From: Symsagittifera roscoffensis
Lineage: Eukaryota > Xenacoelomorpha > Acoela > Convolutidae
Direction of reading: 5' to 3'
Length of the DNA stretch: 64,000 bases
NCBI RefSeq assembly: GCF_963678635.1
Contig: NC_087064.1
Location: 38,492,706 to 38,556,705, forward strand
Position numbers and translations under genes: made by a program. This document shows, piece by piece, positions 30,774 through 42,008 of this stretch (within the stretch, counting starts at the first letter, position 1; each line of letters opens with the position of its first letter). Under the pieces are notes generated by a model that was given only the letters and a program-made list of their open reading frames with translations, did no database searches and was not told where the DNA came from.

Positions 30774-32534
30774 AAGGAGGGTCGCTAAAGGTTTAAGACA
30801 CTCTGGAGGGTTACCTCGGAGGGTACCTCAATCACTCAAGTTACTTAGGAGGGTATCTTAATCACCCAAGCTACTTCGGAGGGTCCCCCTAAATTTACTA
30901 AGGAGGGTCAATAAGATGCTTAATACGCTCCGGAGGGTCACTTCGGAGGGTACCTCCAAAATTTTCAAATTTTCTGATCTCACTTGGAAGGTTCTCCTAC
31001 TAGCTTCAAAAAGCGTCGAAATAAGCTAAGGGTTCTAGGGGGAGCTGTTTCAACTTCTTAGGGTGATCTCGTGGAAATTTTCCACTAAGGAGGGTTGCTA
31101 AAGGGCTTAGCTGACTCCGGAGGGTCACTTCGGAGGGTTCCCCCAAAATCAAGAAAAAGGGTTAAATCACCGCAGTAAAGCCTCTGAAAGCGGTCTACCT
31201 GACTTAAAACTAGGTTGGCTGACACGGTCAACCTTCCCAGTTGAATAAAAAGATGTTTTGATAAAATTTTCTGCCGCTCGGAGGGTTGCCCGTTACTTGG
31301 ACCCTCCGAACCAACAAATTCTAAAAAATTTTTCTTTTCCGAAATAATCAACCCAAAAACGGTTGCGATTCGGAAAAGTGGTCAAAAACGTCGACTTATG
31401 GTACCAAAATTATCCCGATCGGATAACTAGTCTTTGAGAAATCGCCAAAAACGCGTTCGTCAAAATGGCCTTTTTCACCACCTGTATAGGATCTGAAAGA
31501 CTTTTTTCGCAATTCCGGTCGAAAGTGCCTAAAAATACTTGAAATGAGCGTAGTAGCCCTGTACGGCACTGGAATAATGCAAAAAACCGGACCAAAATTG
31601 GTTTAGAAACAAAAATTTGGCCAAAAACTATCAAATTTGGACCCTCCGATTCCTTCCTTTTCCAAACCTTAAGTCGTTAGCTCTATCCACGGAGCTACTC
31701 GGAGGGTTGCCCGTTAATTTCTCTAGTAACCGAGCACGTTATGCTAGCACGCTCCTAACGCAAAAAATTTTATTGCTCTAACTCTAAAAACTCAAAAACT
31801 CGATCCCCAAAACAGATTGACAAATTGCAGAAAATTATCAAAATTTTGGTCGAAAAATTCTGGATTTTTCCAACTTCTACTGAGTCTTTTCTCACGCAGT
31901 TTCTTTAGTTAGGGGGATCGAACTACGTAGCTACTCCCTATATGAAAGCTTTTTGTTGTTCGGAAAAGCTCGGATATCCAAAAATTTGGGGGTCTATAGT
32001 TTGATCGAAAATCGATGATTTTCGACAAAATTGGGTGCTTTTTGGATCTAATTGAGGAGATAAGTAATATATAATAAGGATAATAATCTATTAATAGTCG
32101 TTAATGAATAGTACTATACCCTCCTTTGCACCAAAATATCCGAATTAAGACCCTTAACTCGGAAATTTGTAATCGATGGAGGGTACAATCGGACCGCGCC
32201 AATCGAGCCCCCCACCACTTAAGTTTTAAGGAAATAGTACCCGAACGATACTAAAATTGCTTCAACGATACCCAACAGTCGTTGCGGATGTTGTCCTTGG
32301 TGTCCCTGTTGAGTGTGGAACACGTTGATCAGCCTGCCACTCTACCCTCCGGTCACCGGCAAAATCACCATTAACGTGCTTAAACACTCAAATTACACTC
32401 GAGGGAGGGTATCCAACCCTTCACCAAAACACACAATCTTTCTATCAGAAAGATATAAATCAATCTGAAACAACAACAAATAGGAAGGTCAGATCACATC
32501 TCGTCCGGAAATAACATATAAACTGTCACTTTAT

Positions 32535-32576
<42 letters not shown>

Positions 32577-32890
32577 TTTTTGGTCTTTTTTGGATTTTTT
32601 ACTGTTTTTTGTACTTTTTTGTTTTTAAATAAATTTATTTTTGGCTTTTTCTTGGTTATACGCTGTTTTTGTTTGGTTTTACGCTTTCTCTTTAATTGTT
32701 TTTGGTCCCGGGACCTCGGGATAAGCGGGTTCATGACTTCCCACCTAACCCTCCGGCCCCCGGAATTTTCGGTGTTAACTAAGTTAAAAAGCTAAATTGT
32801 ACTAGACGGAGGGGTACGCACCTTCCCCCTAGTACAAAAACGGTCATTAAGGCCTCTAACTCGGGCATACGCCCGGAGCGGAGGGTACGT
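30774..32890 (-). repeat. Leader region with many GGAGGGT heptamers
   Basis: At least 14 copies of GGAGGGT on the plus strand (ACCCTCC in element sense) plus about five in inverse orientation, irregularly spaced and often in a CTTCGGAGGGT context. They are concentrated in this 2-kb untranslated leader. No convincing gene: the open frames 31085-31351 and 31410-31634 are not supported. Confidence 0.75.
32536..32575. repeat. Homopolymer of about 40 T
   Basis: An uninterrupted T run, followed by a T-rich stretch to about 32700. The length is likely to vary or be misassembled. Confidence 0.95.
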
Positions 32891-32933
32891 CGCTGAAACG
32901 CTTGCTGATCATGATGGTTTCATGCCTTTAACA

Positions 32934-32952
32934 GGCCCACCCAGGAGCGCCA
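32934..32952 (-). promoter_or_regulatory. Candidate primer-binding site of element 1
   Basis: In sense orientation TGGCGCTCCTGGGTGGGCC follows the 5' LTR directly. It starts with the TGG expected opposite a tRNA CCA end. I could not match it to a particular tRNA. The first four bases (TGGC) are also present at the outer end of the 3' LTR. Confidence 0.5.
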
Positions 32953-33850
32953 TAAAAACGTCTATGTAACATTCGCCCAAATATCACACAGCGACGGAGC
33001 GTAGAAAAAGTACCTATTGACGACTGGCAGGCGTCAGTTACCTTAATTCCACTCGTTTTTCACCGTCTCGACCTTGCCAGTTGATTTTCTGGTCTGTCTA
33101 GGGCAAAGTAAAAAGTTACTATTTTTAGGCCATCAGTCAAACGACTTTTGATCAGCTTTCGTTTGCATGCGAACACAACCACATAGCTGAGTCTCGGATC
33201 CTCAGACTACGTGATTGTCATTAAAAACACGGCTCGAACAACCTATTTTTACATGTTTTTGTGTGACAGTTTTATATTAAATCCATTGGAGATGGATTGA
33301 CCTTTTCCTTTCTCTATCTACTCATGCTCTGAAATATTAAATGATAACGGTGTTTAATTCATATCTAGGACATTCCAGCAACTGTTATAGCTAGTTTACA
33401 CAGTCCCTTCACATATAACAGTCTCTGGGGGACCAAGCCTCCGCTCCCGTGATTTTCTTGAGATAACACTCTTATCTCCTATATTTCGTGTCCCGGGAGG
33501 GTTCCGTGGTATTTCTCTTCCCCCCACTGAAGCCTCCGTCTCCACAAATATCCGTCACTAAGGTCCTTATCGTGTGTTATTGCCACGATAAGAGGCTCCG
33601 TAATTTTCTCGTCTCGGATACAACCGTTCGTCACAAAATATGGCGTCGTTCTGATTTTTCTCTATTTTATTCAAAATGGCCGTCTTTTTTCTATTTCTCA
33701 GAAATGTTCTCCTTCAAATCGAAATTTTAAAATTAAAAATTCCAGAACATTCTGACCCTCCGTCGCAACACTTTTTTGTTCGTAAGGCCTTTAGTCACTT
33801 TTATTTCCGTCGCGGGAAGGTTATGCTGTGTCATCTGGCGGAATGGCACA
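32953..33850 (-). mobile_element. Element 1 5' LTR
   Basis: About 898 bp. Starts TGTGCCATTCC in sense orientation. An AATAAA lies within about 60 bp of that end in the sense strand (GGAAATAAAAG). Identity with the inner 3' LTR copy is very high, suggesting a fairly recent insertion. Confidence 0.88.
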
Positions 33851-33945
33851 CTCACGTGACACACAACTGAGTTACTCACTCACTCTCTTACTTTATAATG
33901 ACATGTAAGTGGACTTCGTAAATAAGTTATTGTGAGCCAGGGTTA
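33851..33945. repeat. 95-bp direct repeat flanking element 1 (right copy)
   Basis: Identical to 5090-5184. It follows the LTR terminus directly on this side, with no filler. Confidence 0.9.
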
Positions 33946-34200
33946 GGAAGTTCAGCAGTTCAAGATAGGGATTGATGTTTAGCACAAGTTATTTTTATAA
34001 ACGACGTTGCTTTTTGAATTATTTAGAAAGGTTGCGTCTCTATCAGCAGTAGAGAAAAATCATTAAACATTTAACATGCATGTAACCTTCAAAGATAAAA
34101 CTGCTGTTGAAATAACCACAAGTGCGTAAAAGATGAAGAACATCAATAAAATGAAAGGGAAAAGACATGCCTGGATGTTTTCCCTGGTTTTCCCTCTGAT
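33946..34200. other. Host flank downstream of the Notch-ligand exon
   Basis: AT-rich and presumably intronic. No further exon of the ligand (DSL or EGF repeats) is seen here or left of element 1, so the rest of the gene is off-window or lost. Confidence 0.5.
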
Positions 34201-34229
34201 CACATATCGACTGTTCTTTCCAGTGTAGA

Positions 34230-34467
34230 CTGCATTGCTTCCAAAGGTGCTATTGCCCATGACCCCACTGGATTGCAAGTGGGTGTAGTGTTTGGTCTGG
34301 CAGTTGCCGGAGCTTCCGTACGCACAGGCGGTGAAGAAAGTGCGACAGGTTAGGGGACACCTTCCCCGGGAGCCCTCTTTTCCGAAGCAGCAGTCGCCCG
34401 ATATCAGTTTGGAGTTAGGGTTGGCAAATGAGACCACTTCGAACTCTAAATCAACACTGCACCACAC
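34230..34467 (-). CDS. Notch-ligand-like gene, exon 2 (MNNL domain)
   Basis: From 34467 the frame reads VWCSVDLEFEVVSF, then a DCCFG motif, then CPLTCRTFFTAC. This is the pattern of the MNNL domain at the N-terminus of Delta/Serrate/Jagged ligands: beta strands, a paired-Cys CC motif, and C-x3-CRTFF-x2-C. These ligands are single-pass membrane proteins that activate Notch on neighbouring cells. The 3' end of the exon is uncertain: the frame runs on to 34063, but the last stretch turns hydrophobic and looks intronic. A GC-type donor after AACATCCAG (about 34175) is one possibility. Because downstream exons are missing and giant elements lie on both sides, this could be a working gene with enlarged introns or a stranded fragment. 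Confidence 0.7.
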
Positions 34468-34711
34468 CTGAAATAATGACAACTGTCTTTGCAATGCGGA
34501 AACTCGCAACAAAAGACTATTCTCAATGTAGATGTTGAAGTATTTTTATACAAAAAAGGGCAGGATGGTTGGATGGTGAAATCAGTGGTATGGTTAGATA
34601 GGGTGGACAAAGGGACATGGAAAATCTCGGGTAATTTAGAGCTTTTATTTTCAACTCCCTAATCCTTATCATTGAAAGACGTTGAAGGTCAGAAAATAAT
34701 TGCCAACGAAC
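34468..34711 (-). other. Intron 1 of the Notch-ligand-like gene
   Basis: 244 bp, GT donor and an acceptor reading TTATTTCAG; phase 0. Confidence 0.6.
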
Positions 34712-34765
34712 CTGATTCATGAGATGGATAAATTCCAGAAGGGGTACTAGAGAGGTAATTTTCAT
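34712..34765 (-). CDS. Notch-ligand-like gene, exon 1 (signal peptide)
   Basis: ATG at 34765 opens an 18-codon exon, MKITSLVPLLEFIHLMNQ, that ends CAG before a GTTCGT donor. It is a plausible signal peptide, and its final Gln joins in phase 0 to exon 2. The model rests on the reading frame, the donor and acceptor, and the fit to Delta-type ligands, in which a short leader precedes the MNNL domain. Copy B of repeat R begins only 130 bp upstream, at 34893, so little original promoter sequence remains next to it. Confidence 0.6.
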
Positions 34766-34892
34766 CGCTCAATCAGTACAATACGAGAGAATCAATTGTT
34801 GATTCTCCAATCACTAATTTCGATCACGAGTTTTTTTTTCAAATTTTGCAGTCTGTATTTTGTACTGGCGTTTGACTTGATAACGGTTCCCT
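34766..34892. other. Upstream flank of the Notch-ligand-like gene
   Basis: About 130 bp of AT-rich DNA between exon 1 and repeat R. No promoter motif stands out. Confidence 0.4.
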
Positions 34893-37311
34893 GCACAGTA
34901 AATATCTAAATTGATTAAATTAGCTATAATTTTTTTCAAGATAAAAGGGTTTATTGACGCTGGAAAACAATGGATATGTATCTCGAAGAATTAATGGGTA
35001 ATTAATTATCCTTATTTTTTACACTATATTGGAGAGACAAGCGGAAAAAAAATAATTGAAATTTGTAAAAGGTATTTACACTAATAACTCATCTATAAGC
35101 TAATTTTTAAATAAATATGAAAACAGTATGAAATGATAATTTCTTAGGCTGTTAAGTTTAACTATTTGGCATTTACAAGTTAATAAATTAAGGATGTTAT
35201 CAGTTTAGAGAAAAGGTAGCGGAATTGGGTTTAATTTTTCCCGATTGTTCTCGACAGATGCAATAAAATCGAATAATGCGCAATTAATTCAGACTAAGAG
35301 CTATAAATTGAGTTGAGTTCACACTAGTTGGATAGCCAATGAGAAGACGCCGATAGGTGTCTGTAAAGGATGTGCGATATCTCAGCTATCCGACGGGTTC
35401 CCAATACGGATATAGCGTCCACACACCTCGAGGCACGGGATGTTTCACCTAACACCTGAACACCTCGCAAAAAACGACGCAAAATGTTTTCATAAACAAC
35501 TGTTCAGTAATAGAATTAGAGATGACGAATACTTCACGCCTAATTTGGACGCACAAAAACCACATAAAGGGACGCTTTTTTGTGAATGAACTTTGAAAGA
35601 GGTTTTAAAACTGGAAACGATGATGATAATTAAAAGGTATTTTGATTCACCTGATCCAATCAATAACGAAGACTATTATGTGCTTGTAGAACGCCGGTGT
35701 ATGCTTAAAAGGCGCTTTTGTAGATAAACACCCGAGAAAACTTCCCGAGATTGTGAGTGGCGGTGGCTGATTGGTGTTGCTGTGTTTGGTAAACATTAAG
35801 CTATAGTTTATTGATGGTCGCTAAGTTCCTCAATCGGAATCCATACTGTGAACTATGTAGGAGGTATTGTCAAACTTACCATCCATATACCTGGCTGCGC
35901 AATTATCCCTCCAGTAGTTAGATTCAGTTTCAAACACAATCAGATATAAGAATGAAGCGAACGAAACATGACAATATAAAACATAAGGGATATTGTTTTT
36001 TGTCAAAACAAGTTTGGTAGTAGTAAATTCCGAAGATAAGTGTGAAAATCCATTTTAATAAATTCAGACACGCGCTCTTTGCAAATTGTTAGTCATGGGA
36101 AAACGCTGGAAAAAAAAGAACGGGAAGAATTTCTCCTCAAGTTCATTTCCAATAATGCCATCCCGAGTACTAGTAGAAAAAAGGAAAGGGAAATTTATTC
36201 CTCAAGTTTTTTTCCAATAATGTCATCTCGAGTAACTGATATTTTGGAACAGCTGGATACACACTCTTTTCTGGATGAAAGAAACGAAAAATGAACAATT
36301 TTTTTTTATCTCAAGGTCAACATGACACAATAATGCGTCACTGTTTCATGCGTGTGTTTGCGAACAATTGAGTTCTGATGTGAAAACGCATTCTACCCCA
36401 GTGTACTTCTACAACCAGAAAATTACAAATACAAATGTTCCACCCCCACCACCACCTACCATCATTTAATTCAAAAACAGTTCAATCACGTGCTCCTAGT
36501 GCCTTGAAATTGTGCGAATGACTGGCGAGGAGAAGGCAGTAGCGGATTTAGGACGCCCACCCCCCTCAGGGTTTCGACCCCCTGCCGACTCAAAGGGTCC
36601 CCCCTTTGCACTATTTTGAGATATCCATTTTTGGCTGACTGACCCTTAAAATTTTCTGAAGGAATCTATACTAATTTTGAGGGGGGAGCGCGCGCAGAAA
36701 AAGAACTCGAATTTTTGGTCGAAATTTCCAAAAAGTGCCTAAAAACGCCTTTTTTACCCTTTTTTCAAAAATTTGCCTACGGTGCAGAAAAATTGGTCAA
36801 AATAGGGTTTTTATGGTGTTTTGGGAGAGCTCAGAAAATCAGTTTGGTCGACCTAAAAAAAAAGGTCGACAAAGTTTTATAAATGTTTTTGAAAAATTCG
36901 CCGCCCTCCCCCCTCGAGAAATTCCTAGAAGGTACAGTAAATCTGTCGAACAGTTCAGTGAAATTTTTTTAATTTCAAAAAAGATTTGGCCCAAATGTTG
37001 CCAAACAGAATCTAAAACAAAACAATCAAATGCCAATAGCTGGCAATCTGAAACTTAATTAATGGTGTTTTTGAGCGTTTTTTGATTTTTTGTTCCTACA
37101 GTCAGATATCAGGTGGCCAAATTCACTTCATTTTTAAAGTGAACGATACAGATATCTAGCCTCGAGATCAATTGTTTGAAAAACCTCGAAATCAAGTTTT
37201 TTGAAAGGCCCACCTCGCAAGAATTTTCATTCAGATTTTCGAAAAAAGTGAAGAAACTATATTTTTGGGGCGTTTTTTATTCAGATCAGTTTTACAAGAA
37301 AATTTTGATAC
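34893..37311. repeat. Segmental repeat R, copy B (partial, tandem with C)
   Basis: A 2,419-bp unit repeated directly as 37312 onward. The junction at 37311-37320 shows a short shared GCA. It equals the left half of R and stops where copies A and C continue with GTGGAGTTTC. Confidence 0.93.
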
Positions 37312-40300
37312 GCACAGTAAATATCTAAATTGATTAAATTAGCTATAATTTTTTTCAAGATAAAAGGGTTTATTGACGCTGGAAAACAATGGATATGTAT
37401 CTCGAAGAATTAATGGGTAATTAATTATCCTTATTTTTTACACTATATTGGAGAGACAAGCGGAAAAAAATAATTGAAATTTGTAAAAGGTATTTACACT
37501 AATAACTCATCTATAAGCTAATTTTTAAATAAATATGAAAACAGTATGAAATGATAATTTCTTAGGCTGTTAAGTTTAACTATTTGGCATTTACAAGTTA
37601 ATAAATTAAGGATGTTATCAGTTTAGAGAAAAGGTAGCGGAATTGGGTTTAATTTTTCCCGATTGTTCTCGACAGATGCAATAAAATCGAATAATGCGCA
37701 ATTAATTCAGACTAAGAGCTATAAATTGAGTTGAGTTCACACTAGTTGGATAGCCAATGAGAAGACGCCGATAGGTGTCTGTAAAGGATGTGCGATATCT
37801 CAGCTATCCGACGGGTTCCCAATACGGATATAGTGTCCACACACCTCGAGGCACGGGATGTTTCACCTAACACCTGAACACCTCGCAAAAAACGACGCAA
37901 AATGTTTTCATAAACAACTGTTCAGTAATAGAATTAGAGATGACGAATACTTCACGCCTAATTTGGATGCACAAAAACCACATAAAGGGACGCTTTTTTG
38001 TGAATGAACTTTGAAAGAGGTTTTAAAACTGGAAACGATGATGATAATTAAAAGGTATTTTGATTCACCTGATCCAATCAATAACGAAGACTATTATGTG
38101 CTTGTAGAACGCCGGTGTATGCTTAAAAGGCGCTTTTGTAGATAAACACCCGAGAAAACTTCCCGAGATTGTGAGTGGCGGTGGCTGATTGGTGTTGCTG
38201 TGTTTGGTAAACATTAAGCTATAGTTTATTGATGGTCGCTAAGTTCCTCAATCGGAATCCATACTGTGAACTATGTAGGAGGTATTGTCAAACTTACCAT
38301 CCATATACCTGGCTGCGCAATTATCCCTCCAGTAGTTAGATTCAGTTTCAAACACAATCAGATATAAGAATGAAGCGAACGAAACATGACAATATAAAAC
38401 ATAAGGGATATTGTTTTTTGTCAAAACAAGTTTGGTAGTAGTAAATTCCGAAGATAAGTGTGAAAATCCATTTTAATAAATTCAGACACGCGCTCTTTGC
38501 AAATTGTTAGTCATGGGAAAACGCTGGAAAAAAAAGAACGGGAAGAATTTCTCCTCAAGTTCATTTCCAATAATGCCATCCCGAGTACTAGTAGAAAAAA
38601 GGAAAGGGAAATTTATTCCTCAAGTTTTTTTCCAATAATGTCATCTCGAGTAACTGATATTTTGGAACAGCTGGATACACACTCTTTTCTGGATGAAAGA
38701 AACGAAAAATGAACAATTTTTTTTTATCTCAAGGTCAACATGACACAATAATGCGTCACTGTTTCATGCGTGTGTTTGCGAACAATTGAGTTCTGATGTG
38801 AAAACGCATTCTACCCCAGTGTACTTCTACAACCAGAAAATTACAAATACAAATGTTCCACCCCCACCACCACCTACCATCATTTAATTCAAAAACAGTT
38901 CAATCACGTGCTCCTAGTGCCTTGAAATTGTGCGAATGACTGGCGAGGAGAAGGCAGTAGCGGATTTAGGACGCCCACCCCCCTCAGGGTTTCGACCCCC
39001 TGCCGACTCAAAGGGTCCCCCCTTTGCACTATTTTGAGATATCCATTTTTGGCTGACTGACCCTTAAAATTTTCTGAAGGAATCTATAATAATTTTGAGG
39101 GGGGAGCGCGCGCAGAAAAAGAACTCGAATTTTTGGTCGAAATTTCCAAAAAGTGCCTAAAAACACCTTTTTTACCCTTTTTTCAAAAATTTGCCTACGG
39201 TGCAGAAAAATTGGTCAAAATAGGGTTTTTATGGTGTTTTGGGAGAGCTCAGAAAATCAGTTTGGTCGACCTAAAAAAAAAGGTCGACAAAGTTTTATAA
39301 ATGTTTTTGAAAAATTCGCCGCCCTCCCCCTTCGAGAAATTCCTAGAAGGTACAGTAAATCTGTCGAACAGTTCAGTGAAATTTTTTTAATTTCAAAAAA
39401 GATTTGGCCCAAATGTTGCCAAACAGAATCTAAAACAAAACAATCAAATGCCAATAGCTGGCAATCTGAAACTTAATTAATGGTGTTTTTGAGCGTTTTT
39501 TGATTTTTTGTTCCTACAGTCAGATATCAGGTGGCCAAATTCACTTCATTTTTAAAGTGAACGATACAGATATCTAGCCTCGAGATCAATTGTTTGAAAA
39601 GCCTCGAAATCAAGTTTTTTGAAAGGCCCACCTCGCAAGAATTTTCATTCAGATTTTCGAAAAAAGTGAAGAAACTATATTTTTGGGGCGTTTTTTATTC
39701 AGATCAGTTTTACAAGAAAATTTTGATACGCAGTGGAGTTTCATGAAAAAAAATTGATTACAATTGATTATACAGCCTATAAAACTCCATTACAATGATT
39801 TTTTGCCCTTTTAGAACTTGAAATGGATTTTAATCCATCAAACATCCATTTTAAAGCCATTAATAAGTCTATGATGGATAGGAATGGATTATACTCTGTA
39901 CAAGTTTACTGCAGCTTTTTTGCTCACGGCCTAAATTTACTCACATCACAATTCAATATTTTCGAAACCTTATCCTTTACACAAAAACACCCCAACACGA
40001 GTTTCTTCACCCCCTTTTTCTTAACCCCCTGAACCAATTTGGAACGATTTCGAGGATGGATTAAATCCCCGCTTACTCGCGTTAACAGCGCGAAAGATAT
40101 CGCGCGCTAATTGTCCCAACTTTAAACCCCCATAACTTTACAAAAAATCATTTTAGCTGAAGTATCTTTTCAAATTTAAGCTCAGGACAACAATTTTTTT
40201 TAATTTTTGAAAAATTAGCGATTTGACATTTTTCTCATATCTCTTCTAAAAGGTAGTTGCGTCCAAAAGGTAGTTTAAGAAAGAACATTAATCCATTGAC

Positions 40301-41586
40301 CTTAAAAGGCAGTCGGATTATTCAGAGCTTGGCCCTGATACGACCATATTGCTATGTTTCATATAGGAAGTCCAAAAACTATAGTTTATCAATACTTTAC
40401 CAAAAACTATTTGGACCAGCTAAAGGGCAGTCGGAAAAACCAGGGCTTTTCCTGGTATACAAGCAGTTTTGTCGAGTTAAAGATATTCTCGTTTAAAAAT
40501 TTTAGATAAGAAATTTAGTCTCATAACGATTGGATAAAGCGTATCGGACTCAATCACTGCCTGCACTACAATATAATAGTGTTACCAAACTTTGAGTTCT
40601 TCTTAAGAATCCGAATTAATGGAAAACCAGAATGCACTTGATTTGGTCTCTGGACAATCGTTTTTGCATGATGAGTGGACAGATACTACGACAAGGGCAT
40701 CTATGGCTGTTACAGCAGAACTAATGGGTGATCCTTACGGAACAGTACAAGCGGAGTTAAGAGGGGCACTCCTTGCCAATGTTTCGACCCCTCGCCACAA
40801 TCAGGAAACCTCTTGCTACTACTTAGCGAAATACAGTCTTTAGAAATACAGCACTGAACTTTGGAAGTAAAAAATCATTTTAATCTATCAAAAAAACCGT
40901 CGCTAAAGTTTCCCAAATTTTTCCCCACCCGTCAAGAAAATCCATGAAATCTTAAACCAATAGTCACTTGCAATCTACCAATTGTTTGTTGTAAAAACTG
41001 CTCCACCAGATACGCTTTAAAAATATTGGGATGGGCTATGTATTTCACAAATTTTTGTTTAGAAAACATGACAAAAAATTATAATATAAACTATCATCAT
41101 TACTTCACAAAAATTTTAACTGGGCTCATTTAAAAAAAAAGATTTGCCATACTTGAAATAATTGTGAACTAATAGAGACTCTGATCTGTTTTTGAATTTT
41201 ATGGCGACTTTGCGTCATCAATTTTGATTGAAAAACTAGCTTTTTTATGCAACTACGTCTGACATAATTGATTTTCTTGTGTTATACTTTATTCCAAACT
41301 GTTGAAAATATTGTTGACCTCGAGCAATTTAAATGAACAAAAACTACACGAATTGTTCCTACTTTCGATGTTTGTTATCGGCGTGGGTTTTTTTTTTCTT
41401 CAGACAAGTTTCGACTTTCTAACTAGCCATGTTGTGAATGTTTGTGATCGGCGTGGGTTTTTTTTTTCTTCAGACAAGTTTCGACTTTCTAACTAGCCAT
41501 TTTTGACGGAATTTTATTTATATCATTCAAAAAGTATTGAACTCCAACATGAAAAGATATTTCACCTGCGATCATTTTTTGCAAAG

Positions 41587-41996
41587 TGGAACCTGATCTA
41601 AACTACATTTTATGATTGGATAAATTAGATATTTTACCAATGTAAAGTATTTAATATTAACCAATCATGATCCATCTAACTAACAATCCACTTATTTGTA
41701 AGTGCTGAAATTACTTGTAATTTCAGCACCAGAGAGATTTGAATTTAACTTAGAAATTAGTTGAACTCTCCCGAGTACTTCAGCAGCCGCAATAAACCAG
41801 TATACCCTAGATCTATTGAGCCTAGCAGAGACTAGTTAAACAACCTGAGACTAGATAGTATAAGAGTAAGATTAGGATCGGTATTAGACTAAGAAGTTGC
41901 ACGAATCTATCCGGCCGAAAATAAGATAGCGTGACGAGCAGACGGTGTACCCTATCCGAAATTACTCTATGAGTTATACCCATCGGTCCTAACTCA
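41587..41996 (+). mobile_element. Element 2 5' LTR
   Basis: TG...CA ends. Contains AATAAA near 41790 and a perfect 13-bp stem with a TT loop at 41702-41729. Confidence 0.93.
41702..41729 (+). promoter_or_regulatory. Perfect 13-bp hairpin in the element 2 LTR
   Basis: Arms GTGCTGAAATTAC and GTAATTTCAGCAC around TT, present in all three LTR copies. It could be an RNA structure in the R region or a protein-binding palindrome. Confidence 0.7.
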
Positions 41997-41998
41997 TC

Positions 41999-42008
41999 TG
42001 GTGCGACC
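41999..42008 (+). promoter_or_regulatory. Candidate primer-binding site of element 2
   Basis: TGGTGCGACC begins two bases after the LTR, the usual spacing. The tRNA was not identified, and the match beyond an acceptor-stem length is unclear. Confidence 0.5.

Larger units (their letters stand above)
5185..33850 (-). mobile_element. Element 1: giant Ty3/gypsy-type LTR retroelement
   Basis: About 28.7 kb, or about 24.5 kb without its internal duplication. Sense order on the minus strand is: 5' LTR (32953-33850), candidate PBS, 3-kb leader, Gag-Pol polyprotein with a C-terminal macrodomain-like region, ORF2, SGNH-hydrolase ORF3, giant ORF4, polypurine tract and 3' LTR. The order protease, RT, RNase H, integrase places it in the Ty3/gypsy (Metaviridae) type. 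The accessory block after pol (about 10 kb) is far larger than in ordinary members. The polyprotein is open throughout. ORF3 has two frame changes, and the inner ORF4 copy has a one-base frameshift. Confidence 0.9.

Noticed and set aside
32531-32734. Lys-rich minus-strand open frame
   Set aside because: It is a translation of the T homopolymer and neighbouring T-rich repeat.
30774-32890. CRISPR-like array
   Set aside because: The repeats are heptamers with irregular spacing in a eukaryotic retroelement leader.
34063-34229. Hydrophobic tail of the minus-strand frame as a membrane anchor of the Notch-ligand protein
   Set aside because: It follows the MNNL region directly with no DSL or EGF repeats and looks like intron read-through.
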